64,000 bases of DNA from Buchnera aphidicola (Rhopalosiphum padi). Lineage in GTDB: Bacteria; Pseudomonadota; Gammaproteobacteria; Enterobacterales; Enterobacteriaceae. The notes under the pieces are model-generated. The model had not been told where the DNA came from, did not search any database, and saw nothing but the letters and a program-made list of their open reading frames with translations. Within the stretch, counting starts at the first letter, position 1, and each line of letters begins with the position of its first letter. The translations under genes were made by a program, and so were the position numbers. Shown in pieces: positions 23,595-33,300 of this stretch. The stretch covers positions 558,001-622,000 of the forward strand of contig NZ_CP034858.1 of the NCBI RefSeq assembly GCF_005080845.1, written 5' to 3'.

Positions 23595-23634
23595 TAAAAA
23601 TAAACTAAACTGTATAAAAATAAACTAAACTGTA
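23595..23634. repeat. Perfect 20-bp tandem duplication upstream of ansA
   Basis: TAAAAATAAACTAAACTGTA occurs twice head to tail (23595-23614 and 23615-23634) without mismatch, 54 bases before the ansA ATG, in the prfC/ansA divergent spacer. Identity of the copies indicates a recent duplication or selection for both. Confidence 0.9.
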
Positions 23635-23687
23635 TGTAATAATAAAAATGTTTATAATTGCATTATAAATGAAAAAGAGTTTCTGCA

Positions 23688-24701
23688 ATGAAGAAAAAAT
23701 TTATATATATTGCATACACAGGTGGTACTATCGGAATGCAAAAATCAAAATATGGATATATTCCTATTTCTGGACATCTTCAAAAACAATTAATTAAAAT
23801 GCCAGAATTTCATAGTACAGAAATTCCAAACTTTACTATTAAAGAATATAATCCATTAATTGATTCATCTAATATGACCCCAATAGAATGGCAAAAAATT
23901 GCAAATGATATTAAAAATAATTATCATAAATATGATGGATTTATTATTCTTCATGGAACAGATACCATGGCTTATACTGCATCAGCTTTGTCATTTATAT
24001 TAGAAAATCTAGAAAAACCAGTAATAATAACAGGATCTCAAATTCCTCTTTCAGAAATCCGATCAGATGGACGACAAAATTTATTAAATTCATTATTAAT
24101 GGCTGCCAACTATCCCATTAACGAAGTCACTCTCTTTTTTAATCATAGATTATATAGAGGAAACCGAACAACTAAATCACATGCCGATGGCTTTGATGCC
24201 TTTTCTTCACCTAATTTAGGACCTTTATTAGAAGTAGGAATTAATGTTCAATCTTTTTATAAAAAAAAATTTAAAAAAAAAACAAAAAAGCTAAAAGTAT
24301 ATAAAGTAAGACCACAACCCATCAGTATACTTACAATATATCCAGGAATATCTAAAGAAGTAATACAAAATTTTTTATTAAATCCAGTAAAAGCATTAAT
24401 TTTATGTACTTATGGAATAGGAAACGCTCCTCAGAATAGAGAATTTTTAAGAGAATTAGACCTTGCCCAAAAAAAAAATATTATCGTAATAAATTTAACA
24501 CAATGTACGTCGGGACGCGTTAATATGAATGGTTATGCAACCGGTAATTCACTTATAAAAGTTGGTGTTATTAGCGGATATGATTTAACGGTAGAAGCAG
24601 CCTTAACTAAATTACATTTTCTATTAAGTCAAAATTTTTCAACTGAAAAAATTCGTATTCAAATGCAGAATAACTTACGCGGCGAATTAACTCTAGATTA
24701 A
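23688..24701 (+). CDS. ansA: L-asparaginase I (cytoplasmic)
   Basis: Hydrolyses asparagine, abundant in phloem, to aspartate and ammonia. 337 residues (E. coli 338). First catalytic threonine in YTGGTIGM (residues about 9-16), second motif LHGTDTMAYTASALSF (about 87-102), and TGSQIPLSEIRSDGRQNLLNSL. The start ATG at 23688 is preceded by a modest purine stretch. The upstream spacer holds a 20-bp tandem repeat. Convergent with nfuA. Confidence 0.95.
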   Translation: MKKKFIYIAYTGGTIGMQKSKYGYIPISGHLQKQLIKMPEFHSTEIPNFTIKEYNPLIDSSNMTPIEWQKIANDIKNNYHKYDGFIILHGTDTMAYTASALSFILENLEKPVIITGSQIPLSEIRSDGRQNLLNSLLMAANYPINEVTLFFNHRLYRGNRTTKSHADGFDAFSSPNLGPLLEVGINVQSFYKKKFKKKTKKLKVYKVRPQPISILTIYPGISKEVIQNFLLNPVKALILCTYGIGNAPQNREFLRELDLAQKKNIIVINLTQCTSGRVNMNGYATGNSLIKVGVISGYDLTVEAALTKLHFLLSQNFSTEKIRIQMQNNLRGELTLD

Positions 24702-24739
24702 GTGATTTTGATATGTTTTTCAAAAATTTATTTAAAATT

Positions 24740-25318
24740 TTAATAAAAAGAATGATTACCATGAAGATGATCAGTCTGATCAATTACCTGTTTTATTTCA
24801 GGAAAAAAAGATAGTATTTTTTTCTCAACCGTCTCTTTTAAAGTAATTCCAATCATTGAACATCCATTACATCCTCCACTAAATTGTATTAAAGCTATTT
24901 TGTTTTTAGAAATTTTAATTAAATTAACTTTTCCTCCATGCATCAATAATTGAGGGTTTATGTTGGTGTTTAAAAATTCTTCTATCCTTTCTTGTAAAGA
25001 AGATACAGTGTTTTTTAAAATATTTTTTTTAGCATATGGTGTCTTAAAAGTTAATTGTGAACCTAAATTATCAACTATAAGATCAATTTCAGAATTTTTT
25101 AAAAAAGAAGTAATAGATCGATTAACATAAACAAAAAAATTGTTATAATTTAATTTAATATCATTCTTTTCTACTTCATCTTTGGCACAGTATGCTACTC
25201 CACACTCTGCATTTTGTGTACCTGGATTTATAATAAATACACGTATTTGAGTTCCGATAGGTTCTTTTGATAAAAGTGATACAAAATAATTTTGTGCTTT
25301 ATTAGAAATATTAATCAT
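24740..25318 (-). CDS. nfuA: Fe/S biogenesis protein NfuA
   Basis: Iron-sulfur carrier that delivers clusters to apo-enzymes, including under oxidative stress. 192 residues (E. coli 191): an N-terminal degenerate A-type domain (1-90) and a C-terminal Nfu domain with the cluster-binding CNGC motif in [16 protein letters not shown] (about 145-160). The next gene, bioH, is divergent; in E. coli the two are also close. Confidence 0.94.
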   Translation of the reverse strand: MINISNKAQNYFVSLLSKEPIGTQIRVFIINPGTQNAECGVAYCAKDEVEKNDIKLNYNNFFVYVNRSITSFLKNSEIDLIVDNLGSQLTFKTPYAKKNILKNTVSSLQERIEEFLNTNINPQLLMHGGKVNLIKISKNKIALIQFSGGCNGCSMIGITLKETVEKKILSFFPEIKQVIDQTDHLHGNHSFY

Positions 25319-25445
25319 AAATATTAATTTAGTAAAATTTTAATTATAATTAATTCTACTAATTTATTAAAAAAAATACAAGAATATTCTATTTTAAAAA
25401 AAATTTTATTTGAGATAATAAAAATTCTTTTATTTAAGGAAAAAA

Positions 25446-26214
25446 ATGAAAAATTTTTACTGGAAAACTGTAGGTAATGGCAATATTAATCTCATTATAT
25501 TAAATGGATGGGGATTTGATTTAAAAATATGGTTTTTTATTATAAATAAACTTAATAATATATTTAAATTTCATTTAATTGATTTACCAGGAATTGGAAT
25601 GAATAAACATTTACTTCCTCTTAAAATTGATGAAATAACTGAAATTTTATACTATTATATGCCTAAAAATTCTATTTGGTTAGGATGGTCTATAGGTGGG
25701 TTAATTACTAATCGATTTGCATCGTTATATCCAAAAAATATTTTAGGAATAATAAATGTAGCTTCTTCTCCTTGTTTTATAAAAAAAAAAATGGCCTGGA
25801 ATAGAAGAAAAAAAAATATACTGTTTTTACAGCAGTTTAAAAAAAAATTATTTTGAAACAATAAATAATTTTTTATCTTTACAAATCACAAGATCAAAAG
25901 AAAATTTGCAAGATTTAAAAAAGTTAAAAAAGATAATATCTTATGAAGATAAACCAAATAAAAAAATCTTAAAAAATGGATTAGAAATACTTCTTTCAAC
26001 TGATTTACGATTAGAAAAAAACATTCTTAAAATTCCTTTATTACGCATATACGGTTCATTAGACAGTTTAGTTCCAAAAAAAATATCAAAAATACTTGAT
26101 AAAAAATGGCCTGAAAGTATTTCTATTATTATAGAAAAAGCTGCACACACTCCATTTATTTCACATAAAGAACAATTTTGTTCTATTTTATTAGAATTTA
26201 TAAAAAATCTTTAA
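25446..26214 (+). CDS. bioH: Pimeloyl-ACP methyl ester carboxylesterase, frameshifted at A9
   Basis: BioH releases pimeloyl-ACP for biotin synthesis. The first frame (25446-25856) shows an alpha/beta hydrolase N-terminus with LNGWGFDLKIW and the nucleophile elbow LGWSIGGL. The frame breaks at nine adenines (25839-25847), and the sequence downstream in the other frame continues the family: YFETINNFLSLQ, then NGLEILLSTDLR, YGSLDSLVPKK and the catalytic His in KAAHTPFISH. A tract of 8 or 11 adenines would give 255 or 256 residues, the E. coli length. I infer slippage rescue rather than a dead gene, because all catalytic motifs remain. Confidence 0.85.
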
Positions 26215-26224
26215 TTAAAAAACA

Positions 26225-26251
26225 TATAGCCCTAAAAAAATGAGGGCTATA
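26225..26251. terminator. Bidirectional terminator between bioH and ssb
   Basis: A nine-base stem TATAGCCCT (26225-26233) and AGGGCTATA (26243-26251), with G+C pairs rare for this genome, separates the convergent bioH and ssb genes. On the plus strand it is followed by GATTTTTAT and on the minus strand by ATGTTTTTT, so both strands have U tracts. A clear rho-independent terminator usable from both sides. Confidence 0.85.
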
Positions 26252-26264
26252 GATTTTTATATTT

Positions 26265-26774
26265 CTAAAAAGGAATTTCATCATCGAAATCTATTTCTGA
26301 AGAATCAATTTGTTCTTTATTTAATTTACTTTTTTCTATATTTTTTGACGCATGATTTATTTCTAGTTTTTTTGTTTTTAAAATATTATTATTTTCGTTT
26401 AATGTAACATGATGAGAATTTGAATTACGAGTTCCTAACATTTGCATCGTACCGCCAATGTTAACTATAATTTCTGTTGTATAACGTTCAAGACCATTTT
26501 GGTCTTGCCATTTTCTAGTTTGAAGGGATCCTTCAATATATACTTGAGAACCTTTTCTCAAATATTCTCCAGCAATTTCAGCCAATTTTCCAAATAATAC
26601 TATTCTATGCCATTCTGTTTTCTCTTTATTTTCACCAGTATTTTTATCTTTCCAGTTCTCTGAAGTTGCAAGTGTCATATTTACTACTGCATTACCATTT
26701 GGCATATAACGAACTTCAGGATCTTGGCCTAAGTGACCAATTAAGATTACTTTATTTACACCTCTACTTGCCAT
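26265..26774 (-). CDS. ssb: Single-stranded DNA-binding protein
   Basis: Coats single-stranded DNA in replication and repair. From the ATG at 26772-26774 ([27 protein letters not shown]) it is 169 residues (E. coli 178); an ATG 42 bases upstream adds an unsupported extension. OB fold occupies residues 1-112, the linker is shortened and lysine/asparagine-rich, and the acidic tail ends FDDEIPF, the partner-binding tip. Confidence 0.96.
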   Translation of the reverse strand: MASRGVNKVILIGHLGQDPEVRYMPNGNAVVNMTLATSENWKDKNTGENKEKTEWHRIVLFGKLAEIAGEYLRKGSQVYIEGSLQTRKWQDQNGLERYTTEIIVNIGGTMQMLGTRNSNSHHVTLNENNNILKTKKLEINHASKNIEKSKLNKEQIDSSEIDFDDEIPF

Positions 26775-27646
26775 AATAAAAACTCCATTTTCTAAATTTA
26801 AAAAAATTAAATACATTTTTAAATAGAATTTTTAATTATTTGTAATAAAAATACATCATGAATACGTAATTTAATATAATTAAACTTATAAAAAACGATA
26901 TATTAATAGTAATTAAGATATTAGAAATAATAAAAATTTTTCAATAATTGTTTTTTGTAAAAATTGCAAATTGTATTTAAAATAGTAAAAAAATAAAAAT
27001 TTATATATATTTAAGTTACATTATAACTATTAAAAAATAAAATTATAAACCATAATTTATATTTCTTTAAAGAAAGAAACAATATTTTTTATGTTATTAA
27101 TATTTTAAACAAATATAACTTTTTATAAAGTTGCAATTAAATTTTTTAAGTACCAAAACACTTTTCTTTTTAAATAAATTTTAAAATTATAAATTCTATT
27201 TTAAATAAAAAAACTTCTATAATGGATTTATGATTAAAAAAATAATAAAAAATTAAATTTTATTTTTTGTAATTTTTTATAAATAATTTAAAAAAATAAA
27301 AACATATAAAATTATGATAATATATTCCTATATGAAAGTGAAAAAATATAGTAGAAGAAATTAATTTTAACATTATTTAGTATATCAAAAAAAATATTCC
27401 TCCAAAAATATATTCCCCTAATAAAATTAGAATATAATTTCTAAAAAAATAATAAAATATCTTATATATTTTTTTTAAACAATTAATCAAATATTTAAAG
27501 ATAAAAATAAAAAATTTTTTTAAATACTCAACTTATTAAAAATAAGATAAAAAACTGAATTAAATTAGTGAATAAATAATCTATTATTTAGAATACTATA
27601 ATATAATTTTACAATGATTTACTAAATAGTGGTACTTCCAATATAT
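26775..27646. other. Large non-coding divergent region between ssb and dnaB
   Basis: An 872-base stretch, the longest gene-free interval in the window, extremely A+T-rich, with no open frame above about 60 codons and no RNA gene that I recognise. It must hold promoters for ssb (minus) and dnaB (plus). Most of it is probably eroded sequence from lost genes, since these two are not neighbours in E. coli. Confidence 0.6.
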
Positions 27647-29029
27647 ATGGCAAAAAATAAATCATATTTACATCAACAAATTAATAGATTAAAAATTCCA
27701 CCACATTCATTAGAAGCAGAACAATCAGTACTAGGTGGATTAATGTTAGATAACGAACAGTGGGATTCTGTTTCAGAACATGTGGTGGCTGATGATTTTT
27801 TTAGCAAACCCCATCGCTTAATATTTCAAGAAATGCAACAATTGTTAAATTTAGGACATCCTATTGATTTAATTACATTATCAGAATCTTTAGAACAAAA
27901 AGGAAAATTAGAAAGTGTAGGTAGATTTTCTTATTTAGCTGAATTATCGAAAAATACTCCTAGTACAGCGAATATTACTGCATATGCTGACATAATACGA
28001 GAAAGAGCAATAGTAAGAGAAATGATATTAGTAGCTAATAAAATAGCAAACGCAGGATATGATACTCAAGGACGTAAAAGCGAAGAATTATTAGATTACG
28101 CGGAATCTAGTGTTTTTAAGATTGCTGAAAAACGTTTTAAAAAAGATTCAGGTCCAAAAAATATTGAACAAATTCTTGATGAAACTGTTACTAGTATTGA
28201 AAAGTTATTTTTATCTCCTAATGACGGAGTAACAGGAATAAATACAGGATATCAAGATTTAAATAAAAAAACATCAGGTTTACAACCTTCAGAACTTATT
28301 ATCATTGCAGCAAGACCTTCAATGGGTAAAACAACTTTTGCCATGAACTTATGTGAAAATGCTGCTATGCTATATGATAAACCAGTGTTGATTTTTAGTT
28401 TAGAGATGCCTGGAGAGCAAATTATGATGCGTATGCTAGCATCTTTATCTAGAGTAAATCAGGCACGTATTCGAACTGGACAATTAAATGATGAAGACTG
28501 GTCTCGTATGTCTGGTACAATTAATGTTTTACTTAAAAAAAAGAACATTTATATAGATGATTCTTCAGCTCTTACTCCCAGTGAAGTTCGTTCTAGAGCA
28601 CGTCGTATTTATCGTGAAAATAATGGATTAACTTTAATAATGGTTGATTATTTACAATTAATGAGAGTTCCATCTCTTTCTGACAACCGAACTCTTGAAA
28701 TTGCTGAAATTTCTAGAACCTTAAAAGCACTGGCAAAGGAATTACAAGTACCAGTTATAGCATTATCACAATTAAACCGTTCTCTAGAACAAAGATCAGA
28801 TAAAAGACCAGTAAATTCAGATTTACGCGAGTCTGGTTCTTTAGAACAAGACGCAGATTTAATAATGTTTATATATCGTGACGAAATATATCACGAAAAT
28901 AGTGATTTTAAAGGTATTGCTGAAATTATAATAGGAAAACAAAGAAATGGACCAATTGGAACAATATGCTTAACATTCAACGGACATTGGTCTAGATTTG
29001 ATAATTATTGCGGCCCTAAATATGATTAA
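27647..29029 (+). CDS. dnaB: Replicative DNA helicase
   Basis: Hexameric 5'-3' helicase of the replication fork. From the ATG at 27647 (MAKNKSYLHQQINRLKIPPHSLEAEQSVLGG) it is 460 residues; a GTG 18 bases upstream is less likely. N-terminal DnaG-interacting domain, then the RecA-type core with Walker A AARPSMGKTTFAMN (about 224-237), Walker B LIMVDYLQLM, and RDEIYHENSDFKGIAEIIIGKQRNGPIG near the C-terminus. No clear ribosome site is visible. Confidence 0.96.
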   Translation: MAKNKSYLHQQINRLKIPPHSLEAEQSVLGGLMLDNEQWDSVSEHVVADDFFSKPHRLIFQEMQQLLNLGHPIDLITLSESLEQKGKLESVGRFSYLAELSKNTPSTANITAYADIIRERAIVREMILVANKIANAGYDTQGRKSEELLDYAESSVFKIAEKRFKKDSGPKNIEQILDETVTSIEKLFLSPNDGVTGINTGYQDLNKKTSGLQPSELIIIAARPSMGKTTFAMNLCENAAMLYDKPVLIFSLEMPGEQIMMRMLASLSRVNQARIRTGQLNDEDWSRMSGTINVLLKKKNIYIDDSSALTPSEVRSRARRIYRENNGLTLIMVDYLQLMRVPSLSDNRTLEIAEISRTLKALAKELQVPVIALSQLNRSLEQRSDKRPVNSDLRESGSLEQDADLIMFIYRDEIYHENSDFKGIAEIIIGKQRNGPIGTICLTFNGHWSRFDNYCGPKYD

Positions 29030-29058
29030 AAAACATGATGATTTTAGGTTAAACATAT

Positions 29059-29084
29059 AAAATTTATTTATATAAATAAATTTT
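29059..29084 (+). terminator. Perfect A+T palindrome downstream of dnaB
   Basis: A perfect 26-base palindrome (AAAATTTATTTAT and its complement) followed directly by a T, then AAGTT, 29 bases after the dnaB stop. All pairs are A-T, so the stem is weak, but 13 uninterrupted pairs after a gene end suggest a terminator. Chance is a real alternative at this composition. Confidence 0.45.
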
Positions 29085-29196
29085 TAAGTTTAAGCATTTA
29101 ATAACTAATTTTATTTAAAATAAAATTTAATTTTCACAAAAATAAATTCATATTATATTTATAGATATTTTTTGATTAAACAACGAGTGTTAAAAT

Positions 29197-30159
29197 ATGC
29201 AGAAAAAAAAGAATTTAAAAATTGGAATAGTAATGGATCCAATTAAATCAATTAATATTAAAAAAGACTCAAGTTTTGCTATATTGCTAGAAGCTCAAAA
29301 AAGAAAACATGAAATTTATTATATGGAAATGAACGATCTTTATTTAAGAAAAGGTAAATCATATGCAACAACACGCTTAATGGAAGTGCAAAAAAATAAA
29401 GAAAATTATTTTAAATTCATTCAAAAAAAAGACATTGCATTAAATGAATTAGACGCTATTCTAATGCGAAAAGATCCTCCATTTAACACTGAATTTATTT
29501 ATGCAACATATATTCTTGAACGTGCAGAAGAAAAAGGTGTATTAGTAATTAATAAACCAAAAAGTTTAAGAGACTGTAACGAAAAAATATTTATATCATG
29601 GTTTTCTAAATTTACTACAGACACGTTAGTTACAAGAAAATTGTCTAAAATATATGATTTTTGGAAAGAAAAAAACGACATAATATTAAAACCTTTAAAT
29701 GCAATGGGTGGAAAAAATATTTTTCGTATTAAAAAAAATGATCCTAATTTTTCAGTTATTGTCGAAACACTTACAAATTACGAAAAAAAATATTGTATGA
29801 TTCAAACGTATTTACCAGAAGTAAAATTTGGTGATAAAAGAATTTTAATTGTAAACGGGAAACCTATACCTTGGTCTTTAACACGTATCCCAAAATACGG
29901 AGAAACAAGGGCAAACTTAGCCGTTGGAGGAGAAGGAAAAGTACAAAAACTTAGCGATAAGGATTGGGAAATAGCTAACTATTTAGCTCCAATTTTAAAA
30001 AAAAGAGGATTAATCCTTGTTGGATTAGATGTTATAGGTAATAACTTGACAGAAATTAATGTTACAAGCCCAACATGTATTTGTGAAATTGAAGAAAAGA
30101 AAAATATTTCTATTACAAGTATTTTAATTGATTATCTTGAACATAAGATGTACAAATAG
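29197..30159 (+). CDS. gshB: Glutathione synthetase
   Basis: ATP-grasp ligase adding glycine to gamma-glutamylcysteine. 320 residues (E. coli 316). Start MQKKKNLKIGIVMDPIKSIN; conserved MRKDPPFNTEFIYATYILE (about 90-108), ATP-grasp KPLNAMGGKNIFRI (about 163-176), GDKRILIVNGKPIPWSLTRIP and GLDVIGNNLTEINVTSPT. It lies ten bases before yqgF, as in E. coli. Confidence 0.95.
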   Translation: MQKKKNLKIGIVMDPIKSINIKKDSSFAILLEAQKRKHEIYYMEMNDLYLRKGKSYATTRLMEVQKNKENYFKFIQKKDIALNELDAILMRKDPPFNTEFIYATYILERAEEKGVLVINKPKSLRDCNEKIFISWFSKFTTDTLVTRKLSKIYDFWKEKNDIILKPLNAMGGKNIFRIKKNDPNFSVIVETLTNYEKKYCMIQTYLPEVKFGDKRILIVNGKPIPWSLTRIPKYGETRANLAVGGEGKVQKLSDKDWEIANYLAPILKKRGLILVGLDVIGNNLTEINVTSPTCICEIEEKKNISITSILIDYLEHKMYK

Positions 30160-30169
30160 AGATTATAAA

Positions 30170-30583
30170 ATGATAGTAATAGCTTTTGATTTCGGTTTAA
30201 AAAATATTGGAGTAGCAGTTGGAGAAAATATTCTTAAAAAAGGAAGAGCTTTAAGTAAATTATCTGCACAAAACGGATCTCCAGATTGGGATAATGTAAA
30301 AAATTTATTACAAACCTGGAAACCTAAATTTTTAGTTGTAGGACTACCATTAAATATAGATGGTACCAGACAAGATATGACAAAAAAAGCAGAAAAATTT
30401 GCTTATTCATTAAAATATAAATTTAATCTTTTCGTTGATTTACACGATGAACGTTTAAGTACTAAAGAAGCTAGATCATTAATATTTAAAAAAAATGGTT
30501 TTAAAGGATTAAAAAAAGAAAAAATACATTCTGTTGCTGCTGTCATTATATTAGAAAGTTGGTTTAATCAAAATTTGTATTAA
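30170..30583 (+). CDS. yqgF: RuvX/YqgF family 16S rRNA pre-processing nuclease
   Basis: RNase H-fold protein implicated in 16S rRNA 5'-end maturation. Starting at the ATG at 30170 (MIVIAFDFGLKNIGVAVGE) it is 137 residues (E. coli 138). The longer frame overlapping gshB is not needed. Acidic active-site motif AFDFG near the N-terminus, VVGLPLNIDG (about 58-67), HDERLSTKEAR (about 88-98) and the terminal HSVAAVIILESWF are visible. Confidence 0.94.
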   Translation: MIVIAFDFGLKNIGVAVGENILKKGRALSKLSAQNGSPDWDNVKNLLQTWKPKFLVVGLPLNIDGTRQDMTKKAEKFAYSLKYKFNLFVDLHDERLSTKEARSLIFKKNGFKGLKKEKIHSVAAVIILESWFNQNLY

Positions 30584-30608
30584 TTCTTTAATGCATTAAA
30601 AATAAAAT

Positions 30609-31298
30609 ATGAAAAAAATTAATATTAACATTGAAATTATTAAAAAAAAAATTAAAACTTTTTTAAAGAAAAACAACAATCCTTTAAAAAAAGTAAAAAT
30701 AATAGCAGTAAGTAAAAATCAAGAAATTGACAAAATGAAACTAGTAATATCATCTGGAATATATGAATTCGGAGAAAATTATGTTCAAGAAGGAATCAAT
30801 AAAATTCAAAAATTAAAAAAATATAAAAATATTATTTGGCATTTTATTGGAAAAGTACAATCAAATAAAACAAAAATTATTGCAGAAAATTTCGATTGGT
30901 GTCAAACTGTAGACCGTGAAAAAATAGCAATTTTACTTAATAAGTACAGAGCAAAAAGTGTATTTCCAATGAATGTTTTGATGCAAATAAATATTTCTGA
31001 TGAAATAAACAAAAATGGTATATGCATAAAAAATTATAAAAAATTAGCAAAAATTATTTCTTTAATGCCTAATTTAAATTTTCGAGGAATTATGATTATG
31101 CCTTCAATAAAAGAAGAAATCATAAAAAAAAATGATAGTTATAAAAACGGAAGTGTTATTTTTAATGAATTAAAAAAAGAATATCAATCAATTGATACTT
31201 TATCATTAGGAACAAGTTTTGATATAGAAAAAGCTTTATTTTTTCAAAGCAATATGATAAGAATTGGGCGTTTTATCTTTACAAATAAAATTAGCTAG
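30609..31298 (+). CDS. yggS: Pyridoxal-phosphate homeostasis protein YggS
   Basis: Single-domain PLP-binding protein of the alanine racemase N-terminal fold, involved in vitamin B6 homeostasis. 229 residues (E. coli 234). PLP lysine in IIAVSKNQ (about residue 35-37), FGENYVQEGINKIQ, WHFIGKVQSNK (family: WHFIGPLQSNK) and the phosphate-binding SLGTSFDIEKAL near the C-terminus. Neighbours yqgF upstream and hemW downstream keep the E. coli ygg order in reduced form. Confidence 0.93.
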   Translation: MKKININIEIIKKKIKTFLKKNNNPLKKVKIIAVSKNQEIDKMKLVISSGIYEFGENYVQEGINKIQKLKKYKNIIWHFIGKVQSNKTKIIAENFDWCQTVDREKIAILLNKYRAKSVFPMNVLMQINISDEINKNGICIKNYKKLAKIISLMPNLNFRGIMIMPSIKEEIIKKNDSYKNGSVIFNELKKEYQSIDTLSLGTSFDIEKALFFQSNMIRIGRFIFTNKIS

Positions 31299-31335
31299 TA
31301 CATTAAAAATTTATTGAAATATTAAAAATATTACT

Positions 31336-32466
31336 ATGTTTAAACTTCCACCTATTAGTTTATATATCCACATTCCTTGGTGTTTAAAAAAATGTGGATA
31401 TTGTGATTTTTATTCGTATGTTAGCAAAAGTGCGATTCCAGAAAAAAAATATATTGAGCATTTATTAAAAGATTTAGAAAAAGATTTAAGTTTAATCAAT
31501 GAAAGAAAAATAAATACTATTTTCATTGGTGGTGGAACACCTAGTTTACTAAAAAATAGTTCAATAGAAAATTTACTAAAAGAAATAAAAAAAAGAACAA
31601 ATATTTCTAATAAAACAGAAATTACTATAGAATCAAATCCAACAACACTAGAATACAAACGTTTTTTAAATTATAAAAAATCAGGTATCAATCGTTTTTC
31701 CATAGGAATTCAAACGTTTAATTCAGATTTGTTAAAAAAAATAGAACGTACGTATAATAAAGAAGAGGCAATCTTAGCAATAGAAGAAATAAGTAAAATA
31801 AATAAAAATTTTAATCTAGATATTATGTATGGATTACCAAATCAATCTTTAAACGATGTATTATTGGATTTAAAATATGCTGTTAAACATAATCCAACAC
31901 ACATATCATGGTATCAATTAACTATAGAACCTAATACTCTTTTTTATGTAAAAAAATTAAATTTACCTAATGAAAATATGATTTTTAAAATGTTAATACA
32001 AGGAGATAAGTTCCTAAAAAAATCAGGATATAAAAAATATGAAATATCTTCATATTCAAAAATAAACTATGAATGTCAACATAATCTTAATTACTGGAAT
32101 TTTGGAGATTATATTGGAATAGGTTGTAGTGCTCATGGTAAAATAACTCAAAAAAATGGAGATATTATTAGAACTGTAAAGAATAAAAATCTAAATGATT
32201 TCATAAATGGAAAATATTTAAAATATAAAAATATTATTTTAAAAAAAGAAAGACCTTTTGAATACTTTATGAATACTTTTAGACTATACAAACCTGTTTT
32301 AAAAAAACAATTCCAAGAAAGAACTAATATTGATCCAATTTACATAAAAGAAAAAATAAAAAAGGCAATAGAAAAAGGATATATAAAAGATAAGATTGAC
32401 TTTTGGAATACAACAAATAAGGGAAAAATATTTCTTAATTCATTATTAAAAATTTTTTTAGATTAA
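31336..32466 (+). CDS. hemW: HemW-like radical SAM protein (YggW)
   Basis: Family member of coproporphyrinogen oxidase-like radical SAM proteins; E. coli HemW binds heme and is viewed as a heme chaperone, not an oxidase. 376 residues (E. coli 378). Cluster motif CLKKCGYCDFYSY (CX3CX2C, about 16-28), GGGTPSLL, and SIGIQTFNSDLLKKIERTY. The role in a genome with few hemoproteins is unclear. Convergent with trmB, 8 bases apart. Confidence 0.93.
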   Translation: MFKLPPISLYIHIPWCLKKCGYCDFYSYVSKSAIPEKKYIEHLLKDLEKDLSLINERKINTIFIGGGTPSLLKNSSIENLLKEIKKRTNISNKTEITIESNPTTLEYKRFLNYKKSGINRFSIGIQTFNSDLLKKIERTYNKEEAILAIEEISKINKNFNLDIMYGLPNQSLNDVLLDLKYAVKHNPTHISWYQLTIEPNTLFYVKKLNLPNENMIFKMLIQGDKFLKKSGYKKYEISSYSKINYECQHNLNYWNFGDYIGIGCSAHGKITQKNGDIIRTVKNKNLNDFINGKYLKYKNIILKKERPFEYFMNTFRLYKPVLKKQFQERTNIDPIYIKEKIKKAIEKGYIKDKIDFWNTTNKGKIFLNSLLKIFLD

Positions 32467-32474
32467 AAAAATAT

Positions 32475-33194
32475 CTATTTTTTAGATTGAAATATCAAAT
32501 CAAATATTTCATTTCCTAAAAATTTTGCTTTTTTTTCAAATTTTGTTATTAAACGAAATTTAAATCGTTCAATAAACGTTCTTTTTTTTGAAATATTTAT
32601 ATAGTTATCAATATTTTTTATTAAATTTAATATAAAAAAACTATATTCTTTCGAGTCAGTAACAATATGTAAGATACCACCAACAGTTAATTTTTTTAAA
32701 ATTTTTCTTAGAAAAAAATCTTGTATAATTCTTCTTTTATGATGTCTTTTTTTATTCCATGGATCTGGAAAAAAAATTTGTACTTTTAATAAAGTATAAT
32801 CTAAAATCATATTATCAATTACTTCAATTGCATCATGATAGATAATTTTTATATTACTAATTCCAGAAAAATGTGCTAAACGTAGACAAGAACCTATTCC
32901 TGGTTTATACACTTCTATTCCTAAAAAATTTTTATCTGGGAAATTAATGGCTGTTTCAACTAAAGAGCTACCTGATCCAAAACCAATTTCTAAAATAATA
33001 GGGGCACTATTTTTAAAAATAGATGTAAAATTTAATGGTTCTGATTTAAAATCAATACCAATTGATGACCAATATTTTTTAATTGCCTCTGATTGAGACT
33101 TAGTAATTCGACCTTTTCGACAAACAAAACTGCGGATTTGACGTAAAAAAGTACCATTGCAATTATATTGAGGTGTGATAATATTATTTTTCAT
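32475..33194 (-). CDS. trmB: tRNA (guanine-N7-)-methyltransferase
   Basis: Methylates G46 in the variable loop of many tRNAs. 239 residues, the same as E. coli. SAM site ILEIGFGSGSSLVE (about 68-81), FLGIEVYKPGIGSCL, and the catalytic FFPDPWNKKRHHKRRI motif (about 141-156). Conserved neighbours mutY (divergent) and hemW. A moderately basic N-terminal part RSFVCRKGRITKSQ matches the family. Confidence 0.95.
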   Translation of the reverse strand: MKNNIITPQYNCNGTFLRQIRSFVCRKGRITKSQSEAIKKYWSSIGIDFKSEPLNFTSIFKNSAPIILEIGFGSGSSLVETAINFPDKNFLGIEVYKPGIGSCLRLAHFSGISNIKIIYHDAIEVIDNMILDYTLLKVQIFFPDPWNKKRHHKRRIIQDFFLRKILKKLTVGGILHIVTDSKEYSFFILNLIKNIDNYINISKKRTFIERFKFRLITKFEKKAKFLGNEIFDLIFQSKK

Positions 33195-33300
33195 ATTTAG
33201 TTATACTTTTTTTAAAAAATAAAAAATATTAAGATGATTATATCTTATTTTTTTTAAATACATGCAAATTACTTTTCAAAAATTAAAAAAATTTTATAAA

